Shown here: positions 44,057-56,453 of the stretch, piece by piece | Layout of the letters: every line of letters starts with the position of its first letter | How positions within the stretch are numbered: position 1 is the first letter of the stretch | Assembly: GCF_001667925.1 (NCBI RefSeq) | Contig: NZ_LZJR01000053.1 | Coordinates: 1-64,000, forward strand | DNA from: Mycobacterium sp. E2479 | GTDB lineage: Bacteria > Actinomycetota > Actinomycetes > Mycobacteriales > Mycobacteriaceae | Direction: 5' to 3' | Length of the DNA: 64,000 bases | Made by a program: the position numbers and the translations under genes | The notes under the pieces: generated by a model | Told to the model about the DNA's origin: nothing | The model's database searches: none | The model's input: only the letters and a program-made list of their open reading frames with translations

Positions 44057-45856
44057 ATGGAAGTAATACACAAAGACCTCCACGAATTCGGCGTCCAGCC
44101 GAACCTCACGAACTACGAGGAGGCTTGCGCGCGATTCCAGTGGTCCGATGTGCCGCAATTGTGCGAAGGCATGGGTCCCGGTAAGTGCAATATCGCCTAC
44201 GCCGCCGTCGAACGGCACGCGGCCGGCGCGACTGCCAGCCGCACCGCGTTCCGCTTCATCACCAATAAGGGCTGGGATGGAGCGATCGCGACACGAGATC
44301 TCAGCTATGCCGAACTCGGCCGGTTCTCCCGACGATTCTCCGCCGTATTACGCTCGCTGGGCATCAACAGGGGCAATCGGGTATTCACGATCATGGATCG
44401 CTGCCCCGAGCTCTACATCACGGTCATGGGCGCGCTACGCAACGGCAGCATCGTCTCGCCGTTGTTTTCAGCGTTCGGACCAGAGCCGATCGTGACACGG
44501 ATAGACATCGGGCAAGCCGATGTGCTCGTGACCACCCGAACGATTTACCAACGAAAGATCGCGAAGATTCGTCATCGACTCCCATCGGTCCGGCACATCT
44601 TGCTGGTCGACGAAAACCGAGCTGACCTACAGCTACCTGGAACACTCAATTTCTGGCACTGGATGGACGCCGCCGACGAGAATGCGCCCGTCGAGCCCAC
44701 CACCGCTGACGATCCGGCGCTGCTGCACTTCACCAGCGGCACCACCGGAACACCGAAAGGAGCGATCCACGTCCACGGTGCCGTGGCGATGCACTACGTC
44801 ACCGGCCTGTACGCCCTTGACCTACATTCCGACGACACCTATTGGTGCACAGCGGATCCCGGTTGGGTTACCGGGACCTCCTACGGGATCATCAGCCCGC
44901 TCTTGCACGGCATCACCTCGATTGTCGACGAAGCCGATTTTGATGCCGAGCGTTGGTACGGAATCCTGCAGGATCAAGGGGTTTCGGTTTGGTACACGGC
45001 ACCCACCGCGATCAGGATGCTGATCAAAGCGGGCCCCGAACTGCCGGCGCGCTACAGTTTCCCGCGGCTGCGCTTTATCGCCAGCGTGGGTGAGCCGCTG
45101 AACCCCGAGGCAGTGAAGTGGGGAAAGCGGGTGCTGGGCTTGCCGATCCACGACAATTGGTGGCAGACGGAAACGGGCGGCATCATGATCGCCAATACCC
45201 CGGCATTCGACATCAAACCAGGTTCGATGGGCCGACCTCTTCCCGGAGTGGACGCATGTATCGTGCGCCATAACGATGACGATGCGATTTCAGTCATCGA
45301 CCAACCCGGCGTCGAGGGCGAGCTCGCGCTCAAACCAGGCTGGCCGTCGATGTTCCGCGGCTACCTGAACGCCGAGGAGCGATATCGGAAGTGCTTCGTG
45401 GACGATCTCTACTTAACCGGAGACCTCGCGAAGAAGGATACCGACGGGTATTTCTGGTTCCTCGGACGCAAAGACGACGTGATCAAGTCAGCGGGACATC
45501 TGATCGGCCCGTTCGAGGTCGAAAGCGCCCTGACCGATCATCCGGCGGTGGCGGAAGCGGCGGTCATCGGTAAGCCCGATCCGACGGTCGGCGAAATAGT
45601 CAAAGCCTTCGTCACGCTGAAGAATGGGATGGTCGGCGACGAGGACCTGCGCCTGGAACTGATAGGCCACGCCCGCAAACGGCTGGGGGCTACGGTGGCG
45701 CCGAAGGAGCTCGAATTCGTCGATTCGTTGCCGCACACCAGCAGCGGCAAAATCATGCGGCGGCTGTTGAAGGCTCGTGAGCTGGGTCTGCTTGAGGGCG
45801 ATACCTCCACCGTCGAACAACACCCTGATCGCGACGCCGAGGGGGTGCCGTCGTGA
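44057..45856 (+). CDS. Acetyl-CoA synthetase-like (AMP-forming) enzyme
   Basis: A 599-residue ANL enzyme of the acetyl/propionyl-CoA synthetase class. The N-terminal cap (residues 1-70) is of Acs type ([14 protein letters not shown]). Motifs: [20 protein letters not shown] (A3), [30 protein letters not shown] (A5), [20 protein letters not shown] (A7/A8) with [18 protein letters not shown], and the A10 Lys in [14 protein letters not shown]. The Trp in DNWWQTE is the residue restricting the pocket to short acids in acetyl-CoA synthetases. It is the first gene of an operon with E1-alpha, E1-beta, E2 and ACP; the next start overlaps its stop (GTGA). Confidence 0.85.
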   Translation: MEVIHKDLHEFGVQPNLTNYEEACARFQWSDVPQLCEGMGPGKCNIAYAAVERHAAGATASRTAFRFITNKGWDGAIATRDLSYAELGRFSRRFSAVLRSLGINRGNRVFTIMDRCPELYITVMGALRNGSIVSPLFSAFGPEPIVTRIDIGQADVLVTTRTIYQRKIAKIRHRLPSVRHILLVDENRADLQLPGTLNFWHWMDAADENAPVEPTTADDPALLHFTSGTTGTPKGAIHVHGAVAMHYVTGLYALDLHSDDTYWCTADPGWVTGTSYGIISPLLHGITSIVDEADFDAERWYGILQDQGVSVWYTAPTAIRMLIKAGPELPARYSFPRLRFIASVGEPLNPEAVKWGKRVLGLPIHDNWWQTETGGIMIANTPAFDIKPGSMGRPLPGVDACIVRHNDDDAISVIDQPGVEGELALKPGWPSMFRGYLNAEERYRKCFVDDLYLTGDLAKKDTDGYFWFLGRKDDVIKSAGHLIGPFEVESALTDHPAVAEAAVIGKPDPTVGEIVKAFVTLKNGMVGDEDLRLELIGHARKRLGATVAPKELEFVDSLPHTSSGKIMRRLLKARELGLLEGDTSTVEQHPDRDAEGVPS

Positions 45857-46824
45857 CTGATACCAAGTTGGCTTACGAACTCCTGTCGGATATGGTCCGC
45901 GTCCGTCGCATGGAAGAAAAATGCGCGGAACTGTACAGCGCGGCCAAGATTCGCGGCTTCCTGCATCTCTATGTCGGTGAAGAGGCCGTCGCCGCCGGGT
46001 CGTTGCGCGCGCTGGCCGACGACGACGCGGTAGTCGCGACCTACCGTGAGCATGCGCACGCGCTGCTGCGCGGGATTCCTATGACCGCAATCATGTCCGA
46101 GATGTTCGGCAAGCAGCAAGGGTGCTCGCGCGGCCGCGGCGGGTCGATGCACTTATTCAGTGCATCCAAGCGGTTCTACGGCGGGAATGCGATAGTTGCG
46201 GGTGGCTTGCCGCTTGCGGTGGGAATCGCGCTCGCCGACGCGATGCTGCAGCAGAAGCGGGTGACCGCATGCTACTTCGGCGACGGCGCGGTCGCGGAGG
46301 GGGCATTCCATGAGTCGCTGAATATGGCCGCTTTGTGGAATCTGCCGGTGCTGTTCTGTTGCGAAAACAACCTTTACGCGATGGGCACCGCGTTGGATCG
46401 GGCGCAGTCGCAGACGGATCTCACCGTCAAGGCGGCGGCGTACCGGGTCCCGACCCTCGCCGTCGACGGCATGGATGTCGAGGCGTGCCATACCGCTGCG
46501 CAACAAGGTGTCGACCACGTCCGCGATACCGGCGGCCCCTTTTTTATCGAGTTCCGCACCTACAGGTTTCGAGCCCATTCCATGTTCGATCCCGAACTGT
46601 ATCGAGACAAAGGCGAGGTGCAACGCTGGCGCAAACGCGATCCGATTCAGGCGTTCACCAAAAAGTGTGTGGCCGACGGAACGCTGTCCAAGGGCGACCT
46701 ACGTGAAATCGAAGATGCGGCCGCCGCCGAAATCGAGGACGCGGTGACCTTCGCCGAGGCGGGGACTTGGGAGGACGTGGTCGATCTCGAGCGCGACGTG
46801 CTGACACCGGCAGGTTCGCAATGA
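45853..46824 (+). CDS. 2-oxoacid dehydrogenase E1 component, alpha subunit
   Basis: A 323-residue thiamine-diphosphate enzyme subunit of the PDH/acetoin type. [20 protein letters not shown] and [16 protein letters not shown] are hallmark N-terminal segments. The ThDP motif is [20 protein letters not shown] with Asn in [10 protein letters not shown]. The phosphorylation-loop-like [19 protein letters not shown] is also present. It decarboxylates a 2-oxo acid (pyruvate, branched-chain or acetoin) together with the beta subunit. GTG start at 45853 overlaps the upstream stop by 4 bp; the E1-beta start overlaps its stop by 4 bp (ATGA). Confidence 0.9.
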   Translation: MTDTKLAYELLSDMVRVRRMEEKCAELYSAAKIRGFLHLYVGEEAVAAGSLRALADDDAVVATYREHAHALLRGIPMTAIMSEMFGKQQGCSRGRGGSMHLFSASKRFYGGNAIVAGGLPLAVGIALADAMLQQKRVTACYFGDGAVAEGAFHESLNMAALWNLPVLFCCENNLYAMGTALDRAQSQTDLTVKAAAYRVPTLAVDGMDVEACHTAAQQGVDHVRDTGGPFFIEFRTYRFRAHSMFDPELYRDKGEVQRWRKRDPIQAFTKKCVADGTLSKGDLREIEDAAAAEIEDAVTFAEAGTWEDVVDLERDVLTPAGSQ

Positions 46825-47798
46825 AAACCAGCTACCGGACGGCGGTTCACGATGCCATTCGCGACGCTTTGCAAAAGGACCCGCGCGTTGTGCTGATGGG
46901 TGAAGACGTCGGACGGTACGGGGGAACATACGCGGCGTCCAAGGGCCTTTTGGAGGAATTCGGTCCGGAGCGGGTGCGTGATACTCCGCTGTCCGAACTC
47001 GGCTTTGTCGGAATCGGAATCGGGGCGGCCCTCAACGGACTTCGGCCGATCGTCGAGGTCATGACGGTGAATTTCAGCCTGTTGGCGCTCGACCAGATAG
47101 TCAATACCGCTGCCGCACTTCGCCATATGTCAGGTGGGCAGTTCTCTGTGCCTCTGGTGGTCCGAATGGCGACCGGCGCCGGTCGCCAGCTTGCCGCCCA
47201 ACACTCGCACAGCCTCGAGTCCTGGTATGCCCATATCCCGGGTATCAAGGTGGTAGCACCGGCCACGGTTGAGGATGCCTACGGCATGCTCGGAACAGCG
47301 CTGGCCGATCCGGACCCGGTAGTGATCTTCGAGCACGTTCAGCTCTACAACACGTCATCCGATGTCGATGCATTTGCCAGTACCGATATTGCCCGGGCAG
47401 CGGTCCGCCGCACCGGCAACGACGCAACACTCGTAGCCTATGGCGGCTGCCTAGGCAAGGCGCTCGACGCTGCGAACGAGTTGTCGCTGGCCGGCATCGA
47501 CTGCGAAGTTGTGGACCTGCGGGTTCTGCGACCGCTCGACGATGCCACCATACTCGAGTCGGTCCGTAAAACACATCGCGCCGTCGTCGTCGACGAAGCC
47601 TGGCGCACAGGCAGTCTGGCTGCTGAAGTCATGGCGCGCGTGATGGAGGGGGCTTTCTATGACCTCGATGCCCCTGTCGTCAGGGTCTGCAGCGCCGAGG
47701 TCCCCATGCCCTACGCAAAGCACCTGGAACAGGCGGCACTCCCCCAGACCGCCAAGATCGTCACGGCCGTACAGAGTCTGTTCGGTGAGCAGTCGTGA
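46821..47798 (+). CDS. 2-oxoacid dehydrogenase E1 component, beta subunit
   Basis: A 325-residue transketolase-type beta subunit. The ThDP-activating Glu lies in [24 protein letters not shown] sequence, and [12 protein letters not shown] and [19 protein letters not shown] are family hallmarks. The C-terminal domain begins [15 protein letters not shown] and contains [16 protein letters not shown]. The ATG at 46821 overlaps the E1-alpha stop; its own stop overlaps the E2 GTG. Such tight coupling of E1-alpha, E1-beta and E2 ensures equal synthesis of the complex. Confidence 0.9.
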   Translation: MKTSYRTAVHDAIRDALQKDPRVVLMGEDVGRYGGTYAASKGLLEEFGPERVRDTPLSELGFVGIGIGAALNGLRPIVEVMTVNFSLLALDQIVNTAAALRHMSGGQFSVPLVVRMATGAGRQLAAQHSHSLESWYAHIPGIKVVAPATVEDAYGMLGTALADPDPVVIFEHVQLYNTSSDVDAFASTDIARAAVRRTGNDATLVAYGGCLGKALDAANELSLAGIDCEVVDLRVLRPLDDATILESVRKTHRAVVVDEAWRTGSLAAEVMARVMEGAFYDLDAPVVRVCSAEVPMPYAKHLEQAALPQTAKIVTAVQSLFGEQS

Positions 47799-48997
47799 TC
47801 GACCTCAAGATGCCCTCATTGGGCTCAGACATGGACGAGGGCACCCTTAACGAATGGTTGATCAAGCCCGGCGACAAGGTGACCCGCGGCCAGATCGTGG
47901 CCGTCGTCGAAACCACCAAAGCCGCAGTAGAAGTCGAATGTTGGCAAGAGGGAACAGTAAACGAGCTGCTCATCCCGATCGGCGAAACCGTGCAGGTGGG
48001 AACGACTTTGGCCACGCTGCTGGCACCGGGCGAACGTGCGGATAAGCGGCCGCGGGCCGCAACGAAGCACCGGCCCGCGAACAAAGGTCCCGCAAAGCCG
48101 GCGTCCGCATCGTCGATGAAGCCGTCGGCGCCTGTCAGTGCCGCTCCCGCGCATCGGCGCTGGGTTTCGCCCGCTGCGCGGCGGCTGGCGCTATCGCTGC
48201 ACGTCGATCTCGATGCGGTGAGCGGCACCGGACCCCAGGGTGCCGTGACCATCAGCGACGTCGAGCACGCGGCGGCGGTTGCCGAACCAGTCCGCCAACC
48301 GGCGGCCAAGGCCACGGCGGCCGATCGCGCGGCCCAGATGCGTAAGTCGATTGCGGCCGCGATGAGCCGCTCTAAGCGGGAGATCCCGCACTACTACCTT
48401 GCCGAGGAGATTGTTCTGGAGAAGTCGCTGTCCTGGCTGACCACACGCAATGCGCAGCGGTCGATCGATGAACGGGTACTGCCCGCCGTGTTGTTGTTGA
48501 AGGCCGTCGGCATCGCGGCGCAGCGGTTCGCGGAGTTCAACGGATTCTGGCGAGAGGACGGCTTCGAACCCGCGGCCGGGGTGCATGTCGGGGTGGGGAT
48601 CTCGCTGCGCGGCGGTGGCCTGGTCGCCCCGGCTATTCACGACGTTCCGGAGAAAAAACTGGACGAATTGATGGACGACCTAACCGATCTGGTGGCACGG
48701 GCGCGGTCGTTCTCGCTACGGAGTTCGGAAATGTCGGACCCCACCATCACCGTCACCAATCTCGGCGAGAAAGGCGTCGATGCGGTGTTCGGAGTCATCT
48801 ATCCGCCGCAGGTCGCCATCGTCGGCTTCGGCCAGCCCGTGAAGCGGGTATGCGTCATCAACGAGGGAATCCGAGTCGTCACCACCGTGCAATCCACACT
48901 GGCCGCCGACCATCGTGCAAGCGATGGTCACCGTGGTGCGCTGTTCCTCGGCGCAATTGACGAGTTGCTCCAGCAACCCGATCTCCTGGAGAAGTGA
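47795..48997 (+). CDS. 2-oxoacid dehydrogenase E2 acyltransferase
   Basis: A 400-residue E2 with one lipoyl domain (residues 1-75; lipoyl Lys in [12 protein letters not shown]), a linker, a peripheral-subunit-binding domain ([20 protein letters not shown]) and the catalytic core ending in [18 protein letters not shown], which holds the HxxxDG motif. It transfers the acyl group from lipoyl to CoA. No E3 dihydrolipoyl dehydrogenase gene is present in the operon, so the shared cellular E3 (Lpd) must serve. The ACP gene starts 6 bp downstream. Confidence 0.9.
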   Translation: MIDLKMPSLGSDMDEGTLNEWLIKPGDKVTRGQIVAVVETTKAAVEVECWQEGTVNELLIPIGETVQVGTTLATLLAPGERADKRPRAATKHRPANKGPAKPASASSMKPSAPVSAAPAHRRWVSPAARRLALSLHVDLDAVSGTGPQGAVTISDVEHAAAVAEPVRQPAAKATAADRAAQMRKSIAAAMSRSKREIPHYYLAEEIVLEKSLSWLTTRNAQRSIDERVLPAVLLLKAVGIAAQRFAEFNGFWREDGFEPAAGVHVGVGISLRGGGLVAPAIHDVPEKKLDELMDDLTDLVARARSFSLRSSEMSDPTITVTNLGEKGVDAVFGVIYPPQVAIVGFGQPVKRVCVINEGIRVVTTVQSTLAADHRASDGHRGALFLGAIDELLQQPDLLEK

Positions 48998-49003
48998 TGT
49001 GCC

Positions 49004-49258
49004 ATGACCGATGAAATACGTGCTGTGGTCTTGTCTGTGCTGACATCCATTGCACCCGAAGTCGAACCCGACGATATCGACGATGACGTCCTGCTACGAG
49101 AACAGGTCGACCTCGATTCCATGGACTGGCTGAGCTTTCTGCGCGGTATTCATCGGCGGTTGAACGTCGACATACCGGAGACGGACTACGCCTCGCTCCG
49201 CACGTTGGCGGACGTGGTGGGCTACGTCGAACAGAACGCGTCTAAAGCCCCCCACTGA
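49004..49258 (+). CDS. Acyl carrier protein
   Basis: An 84-residue acidic ACP. The phosphopantetheine attachment Ser is in EQVDLDSMDWLSFLRGI (about residue 38), followed by helix II-IV sequence (DIPETDYASLRTLADVVGYV). ATG at 49004, 6 bp after the E2 stop with AGAAGTGATG as spacer. An ACP in a 2-oxoacid dehydrogenase operon is unusual; it may receive an acyl group from the synthetase or E2, or be used by the KAS III pair elsewhere in the island. The Met in DSM replaces the more common Leu in DSL. Confidence 0.85.
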   Translation: MTDEIRAVVLSVLTSIAPEVEPDDIDDDVLLREQVDLDSMDWLSFLRGIHRRLNVDIPETDYASLRTLADVVGYVEQNASKAPH

Positions 49259-49308
49259 TCACAGCCCCCCGAAGGGACGGTTGCCTTACCGCGTGCTGAG
49301 CCGATTGG

Positions 49309-52128
<2,820 letters not shown>

Positions 52129-52196
52129 GAGTCAACCTTTCTGCGGAGGCCGCAAACAACCATCTCGACGGTATTAGCGCCGCGCCGCACCGACGA

Positions 52197-52231
52197 GGGT
52201 CATTTGTCCTTGCGTCCCGACCATTGGTCAC
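52197..52231 (-). promoter_or_regulatory. Pair of DosR-like boxes for ctpF
   Basis: GGGTCATTTGTCCT (52197-52210) and CGACCATTGGTCAC (52218-52231) have centres 21 bp apart. The first is 69 bp upstream of the ctpF GTG. Confidence 0.65.
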
Positions 52232-52266
52232 CACGCGAACGGGGACGGCCCCCGGTGACGGATTCA

Positions 52267-52301
52267 CGACGAATGTCCCGATGGCGTGGGACTTCAGTCC
52301 C
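52267..52301 (+). promoter_or_regulatory. Pair of DosR-like boxes for the membrane protein gene
   Basis: CGACGAATGTCCCG (52267-52280) and GGGACTTCAGTCCC (52288-52301), the latter a full consensus match, have centres 21 bp apart. They lie 109-143 bp before the ATG at 52410 and also on the ctpF side of the divergent region. Confidence 0.85.
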
Positions 52302-52409
52302 TCGCAGCATGTCCAGCTTGGATGCTCGAATATCGGTAAGAGATGGAAATCTCGCGCACAGTGACCTGTCACTAGCTGGATGCCAGGCGCAGCAATGGAG
52401 GTGTGAAAA

Positions 52410-52877
52410 ATGAGTACCACGGAACAACCAGAGCTCCGCACCCGGATGTTCGCCCGCGTGCTCGGCCCGTTCTTGGTCATCTTCGCCGCCACGACCGTAG
52501 CCCGCGCATCGGAGATGCGGAAGCTACTGTCGGATTTCGAGGCCAACTCCGCGTTGCCATACGTGACAGCCGGTTTCCTGCTGCTGGCGGCCTTGGTCAT
52601 TGTCGGGCTTCACCAGTACTGGCGAGGTGCGGCGGCGATCACCGTGTCGGTCGTGGGATGGGTCTTCGCGCTGCGCGCGGTATTTCTGATGGCTTTCCCG
52701 CATGCCTTCATGGGAGCCGCCGACGCCGCGATGCGCATGACCGCCCTGTGGGTGACTGTTGCCATCGTCGTCGGGCTGGTCGGGCTCTACCTGACCTATG
52801 TCGGCTGGAAGCCGGTGCCGGCTCCCCCGTCGGCGCAAGCCACGACGTCGAGCCCAGATATCCCGCGCGCTGCATGA
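52410..52877 (+). CDS. Four-helix membrane protein
   Basis: A 155-residue integral membrane protein with four hydrophobic segments: VLGPFLVIFAATTVA, YVTAGFLLLAALVIVGL, AAAITVSVVGWVFALRAVFL and ALWVTVAIVVGLVGLYLTY, then a Pro/Ala-rich tail. No known functional motif. GGAGG lies 8 bp before the ATG at 52410. It is divergent from ctpF with its own perfect DosR-like box, so induction in hypoxia is expected. Function unknown. Confidence 0.8.
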   Translation: MSTTEQPELRTRMFARVLGPFLVIFAATTVARASEMRKLLSDFEANSALPYVTAGFLLLAALVIVGLHQYWRGAAAITVSVVGWVFALRAVFLMAFPHAFMGAADAAMRMTALWVTVAIVVGLVGLYLTYVGWKPVPAPPSAQATTSSPDIPRAA

Positions 52878-52894
52878 CGCGGGCGCCCGGATAG

Positions 52895-52999
52895 TTCGCA
52901 GTCCACAGCCGCCACCTGGAAACGCTGGACGCCGCAGCGGCCCGTGAGTTGGCGACGGCGCTGGCCGATGCCGCCGACGAGATCGAGGGACTCAATTGA
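52895..52999 (+). pseudogene. Tail of a lost small gene
   Basis: After an in-frame TAG at 52892, the frame reads FAVHSRHLETLDAAAARELA then TALADAADEIEGLN and stop. It has clear amphipathic helix character of the kind that ends small mycobacterial proteins, but no start codon. It looks like the 3-prime end of a deleted gene between the membrane protein and the broken USP. Confidence 0.4.
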
Positions 53000-53102
53000 G
53001 CCGCTCAGGACAATCGCCGGCGGCGACCCGGCACGAGTACGCGCGAACTGCCAATCCGATTCAGCACCAGCACGCCAAGCACCTGCGACTAGGGGTCAGG
53101 TG

Positions 53103-53547
53103 ATGTCATCGGGAAACGCATCGTTGGGCATCGTGGCCTGCCTCAGAGCTGGCGACCGCGTTGGCTTTCGACGAAGCTTCGTGGAGGAACGTCGGGCTGC
53201 TCGCACTACACGCATGGGCCGATACCAACGTCGCGGAGTGGCCCGAAATCGATTGGCCGACAACACTGTCAATGGCCGAAGAGGCGTTGGCCGAGCGTTT
53301 GGCCGGCTGGCAGGAACGATATCCCGATGTGCAGGTCGATCGCATCGTCGTGCGCGACACGCCGGCACGGCAACTCGTCCAGCGGTCCGAAGGTGCCCAA
53401 CTCGTAGTGGTGGGCAGCCGTGGCCGTGGCGAATTTGCCAAATTACTGGTGGGTTCGGTCGGCGAGGCGGTCAGCCAGATGGCGCGGGTGCCAACAATTG
53501 TGGCGCGTAAATCGCCGGCCCAGTTCCCAGCCGGCGGGGATTGGTGA
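53103..53547 (+). pseudogene. Universal stress protein with internal deletion (Rv2623-like)
   Basis: ATG 53103 begins MSSGNASLGIV, the start of Rv2623/TB31.7, then the frame is lost. Seven bases later another frame gives the second USP domain from SELATALAFDEASWRNVGLL through ERLAGWQERYPDVQVDRIVV to VVVGSRGRGEFAKLLVGSVG. The missing part corresponds to roughly residues 12-165 of a 295-residue protein, from the start of domain 1 to the start of domain 2, which share a VGIDGSPAS-type motif. Recombination or slippage between the repeated domain starts is the likely cause. It keeps the Rv2623 position next to the Rv2624c-Rv2625c-hrp1 relatives. Confidence 0.85.
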
Positions 53548-53561
53548 AGGCGGTTTCGTCG

Positions 53562-54356
53562 CTAACCGCGAACGACAAGCACCGAGCAATCTGGGTGGCG
53601 AAACAGCGGATGTCCGGTGGGACCGACGAGCCGCGCCAGCTGATGGGCCTCCGATGCACCGATCACGGCGAGCTGGACTCGTTCACCATTCGTCCGTAAG
53701 AAGCTGGCAATCTCGTCCTTGGTCGTGATCGGGTACACGCGCACCTCGGGATGACGCTTCCGGCACTCCTTTACGCGGCGCTCGAATGCGCCGTCCGCAT
53801 CCTCGGTGAGTTCCTCGGGTCGACAACCCAGAACGAGCATTGGTGCCCTGCGCAGGTGTGCTTCCCGGGCGGCGCGTTCGATGACGACGTCGTCATTGGG
53901 AGCGTCGGTAATCCGGACCACAACCCAGTTGATCTCCGGCGCCGGCCGGTCGGACTCGGTGCGCACAACCGCTACCGGACAATGTGCATTTTCGGCGAGG
54001 TCAGTTGCCGTGGAGCCCAGCAGCGAACGCGCATAGCGGCCGATCCCTACCGAGCCGACGCAGACCATGTCGGCGTCGCGCGACGCTTCGATCAGAGCCA
54101 CACCCGCCGGCCCACGCGGGATCTCCGTTTCGACGGTTACGCCTTTGCCGCTGGCGGCTATCGCATCTCGTGCTTGGTTGAGTGAACTTTCGGCGTGAGC
54201 GAGATCGCGCGCGTATTCGTCCGGCGAGATATGCGTCGGTGCGATGACCGAGATCAACCGCAACGGCACAGCGCGACTCTTTGCTTCATCGACAGCCCAC
54301 AACGCGGCCGTGACCGCCGCCTGTGAACCGTCGATACCCACGATGACCGCTTTCAT
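53562..54356 (-). CDS. Universal stress protein (Rv2624c-like)
   Basis: A 264-residue tandem USP starting MKAVIVGIDGSQAAVTAALW. Domain 1 has a usable nucleotide motif (VGSVGIGRYARSLLGSTATD). In domain 2 the motif reads IGASEAHQLARLVGPTGHPL and is degenerate, ending DCSVLVVRG. ATG at 54356 was chosen; a GTG nine bases upstream (54365) is possible. Between a broken Rv2623 relative and an Rv2625c relative, its place equals Rv2624c in M. tuberculosis. No DosR-like box was seen directly upstream; it might be read from the next operon. Confidence 0.85.
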   Translation of the reverse strand: MKAVIVGIDGSQAAVTAALWAVDEAKSRAVPLRLISVIAPTHISPDEYARDLAHAESSLNQARDAIAASGKGVTVETEIPRGPAGVALIEASRDADMVCVGSVGIGRYARSLLGSTATDLAENAHCPVAVVRTESDRPAPEINWVVVRITDAPNDDVVIERAAREAHLRRAPMLVLGCRPEELTEDADGAFERRVKECRKRHPEVRVYPITTKDEIASFLRTNGERVQLAVIGASEAHQLARLVGPTGHPLFRHPDCSVLVVRG

Positions 54357-54417
54357 CGCCCGCACACCTGCGATGCCGTCCGAAACCGCGTTCGATCACG
54401 CCCAGGTAACCTAATCA

Positions 54418-55596
54418 TCATGCCCCTGAATGCTTTTCGATTTTCCGAGCATGCGCGTCCTGACCTGGACTCGGGTGGGCGAGCCGGTAAACCTCAATCA
54501 AGCGTGCGAGGTCGCTTGGCGTAATGATGCCCACGACTCTGCCGCCATCAACGACCAGGGCACGGCTGCAGGGACCGGCCGCCGCCAATCGTTCGATGAC
54601 CGCGCTGAGCGACTCGAAGGGCGCCGCCGTCGGCACTCGGTCCAGCGGCAGCGCTATGTCGCGCACCATCGTCGCGGCACGGCGGCCGGGCGCGACCGCC
54701 CGTAGCTGCCTCAACGTGACCAGCCCCAGGATCGAACCGTCGCGGTCGGCGACCGGGTATGCCGAGTGCGGGGCACCGAGTAGATACCGTTCAATGAATT
54801 CCTCCACCGTAACCTCGCCGGGAGCCGAACGCGGGTTCGCCGTCATCGCGTCGGCGACGCGCACTCCGGCCAGTGCCTGACGCGTCGTCACTTGTAGCTC
54901 TTCCTCGCGCGCGGCAGAAAAGATGAACCAGCCGATGAACGCCAGCCAGACGCCGCTGACAAGGCCACCTACCAGAAACTCTGCCAATCCCAACACGATC
55001 AAGATGACCGCGACGACGCGCCCGGCGTGCGCCGCGCCGACCACGGCGCGCACGCTGTCGCCGTACCGGCGCCACAAATAAGCACGCACCAAGCGGCCGC
55101 CATCCAGGGGCGCGCCGGGCAGCAGATTGAACAGCCCCAACACGAGGTTGATCACCGCAAGCCACCAAACAACGCTGACGGCAATGGCTCCGGCGCGGAC
55201 CACGGACAGTTCTGCGGCCAACGCAGCAAATACCGCCGATAAGGCGAGGCTGGTTGCCGGGCCCACGATCGCAATCCGAAAAGCCGCCTTGGGCGTTTTC
55301 GCCTCACCTTGCAGGGTCGTCACGCCGCCGAACAACCATAGCGTCACATCCCCCACGCGAACTCCCATACGGCGGGCGACAACAGCATGCGCCAGTTCGT
55401 GCGCCAGCAGCGATCCCAGCAGAACCAGCGCGCCACACGCGCCGGCCACCCAATAGATCGGTCGCGAATACCCCTTGACGGCACCGGGCAACGCGGTGGC
55501 CAGACTCCAGGTGAACAACCACAGGATCACCATCACGCTCCAGTGAACCTTGATCTCGAACCCGGCAAATCTCCCTAGCGGAACCGCATCACGCAT
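54418..55596 (-). CDS. Site-2 protease (M50) with two CBS domains (Rv2625c-like)
   Basis: A 392-residue membrane metalloprotease. Zinc ligands are in [14 protein letters not shown] (HExxH type, about residue 64) and the Asp in [20 protein letters not shown]. About six transmembrane helices occupy residues 15-230, and two CBS domains follow ([20 protein letters not shown] and [20 protein letters not shown]). CBS domains usually sense adenine nucleotides and may control the protease. The architecture and length equal Rv2625c (393), a DosR-regulon gene. It is 88 bp downstream of hrp1 and probably in its operon. Confidence 0.9.
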   Translation of the reverse strand: MRDAVPLGRFAGFEIKVHWSVMVILWLFTWSLATALPGAVKGYSRPIYWVAGACGALVLLGSLLAHELAHAVVARRMGVRVGDVTLWLFGGVTTLQGEAKTPKAAFRIAIVGPATSLALSAVFAALAAELSVVRAGAIAVSVVWWLAVINLVLGLFNLLPGAPLDGGRLVRAYLWRRYGDSVRAVVGAAHAGRVVAVILIVLGLAEFLVGGLVSGVWLAFIGWFIFSAAREEELQVTTRQALAGVRVADAMTANPRSAPGEVTVEEFIERYLLGAPHSAYPVADRDGSILGLVTLRQLRAVAPGRRAATMVRDIALPLDRVPTAAPFESLSAVIERLAAAGPCSRALVVDGGRVVGIITPSDLARLIEVYRLAHPSPGQDAHARKIEKHSGA

Positions 55597-55684
55597 CCCA
55601 TCGCCTCCCGAGATCGTTGTCTAACAGAGTTTTCAGCGTTGCTGCCATACCCGACGGTCGAGCGAACCCGCCGTGCCGGCGCAG

Positions 55685-56116
55685 TCAACTGGTGATCGCC
55701 GCGGGCGAGCAGATTGCCTTGACGAACTGCACTACGGCGTGCTCCGGCAGACGCCGGGCAATATCGGCTTCGGTGACCATGCCGACAAGGCGCCGGCCCT
55801 CGACGACCGGAAGGCGCCGAATCTTGTGCTCTTCCATCACGTTGAGCATTTCCTGGATGCTCGCATCGGCAGTCACGTAGTGGACACCGTTTCGCGCCAG
55901 TTCCCTGACTGTGGTGGTGTTGGGATCCAGACCCGCTGCGAGGCCTTTGATGACGATGTCACGATCGGTCAGCATGCCGTGCAGTCGGTCGTCGTCTCCA
56001 CAGATCGGTAGCGCGCCGATATCACGTGCGCGCATGTGTTGCGCTGCGACACTGAGCGTCTCGTGCTCTCCCACACAAGTCACACCGGCATTCATGATGT
56101 CACGTGCGGTGGTCAT
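55685..56116 (-). CDS. hrp1: Hypoxic response protein 1 (two CBS domains)
   Basis: A 143-residue CBS-pair protein, the same length as M. tuberculosis Hrp1 (Rv2626c) and starting MTTARDIMNAGVTCVGEHET. Conserved blocks include GALPICGDDDRLHGMLTDRD, IVIKGLAAGLDPNTTTV and QEMLNVMEEHKIRRLPVVEG. Hrp1 is one of the most strongly hypoxia-induced proteins; its ligand remains unclear. The ATG at 56116 is preceded by GGAGG, excluding the longer frame. Upstream, 73-108 bp away, are two DosR-like boxes. Confidence 0.95.
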   Translation of the reverse strand: MTTARDIMNAGVTCVGEHETLSVAAQHMRARDIGALPICGDDDRLHGMLTDRDIVIKGLAAGLDPNTTTVRELARNGVHYVTADASIQEMLNVMEEHKIRRLPVVEGRRLVGMVTEADIARRLPEHAVVQFVKAICSPAAITS

Positions 56117-56188
56117 CGCATCCTCCTCGGACTGGATCGAAGTTTCCCGCCTGTTGCCGACGGTAGAGCCACCCATTTGCCGAAGCTA

Positions 56189-56224
56189 GGGTCGTTAGAC
56201 CTCCGGTTGACTGCCAATTGACCC
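56189..56224 (-). promoter_or_regulatory. Pair of DosR-like boxes upstream of hrp1
   Basis: GGGTCGTTAGACCT (56189-56202) and, on the gene strand, GGGTCAATTGGCAG (56211-56224) have centres 22 bp apart. The same interval is also upstream of the HspX-like fragment on the opposite strand. Confidence 0.6.
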
Positions 56225-56258
56225 GCCGGCCTTGGTGGCGGCCAGGCGGTGGTTACCA

Positions 56259-56372
56259 GCGCAAGACGAGGGCGCCATCCGGGCCACTTACGACAAAGGC
56301 ATCCTGACCGTCTCGGTCAAGGTTTCAGAGGCGGCGCCCGCAGCGAAGCACGTCCAAGTCATCACCAGATAG
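56259..56372 (+). pseudogene. HspX C-terminal fragment
   Basis: The plus strand from 56259 to the TAG at 56370-56372 reads AQDEGAIRATYDKGILTVSV and then KVSEAAPAAKHVQVITR. This is the C-terminal third of an alpha-crystallin (compare ATYDQGILTVSVAVSE in hspX here). No start codon or N-terminal part precedes it. It is the remnant of a second hsp20 gene, truncated at its 5-prime end close to the hrp1 promoter. Confidence 0.8.
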
Positions 56373-56453
56373 GCGGAGCGAAGACCGGCCTGGTGTTTCG
56401 AGCCAGAGCCCGACGCATGTGGCAGACGCGTGCTCGGCATCGCTGCGCCCGCC

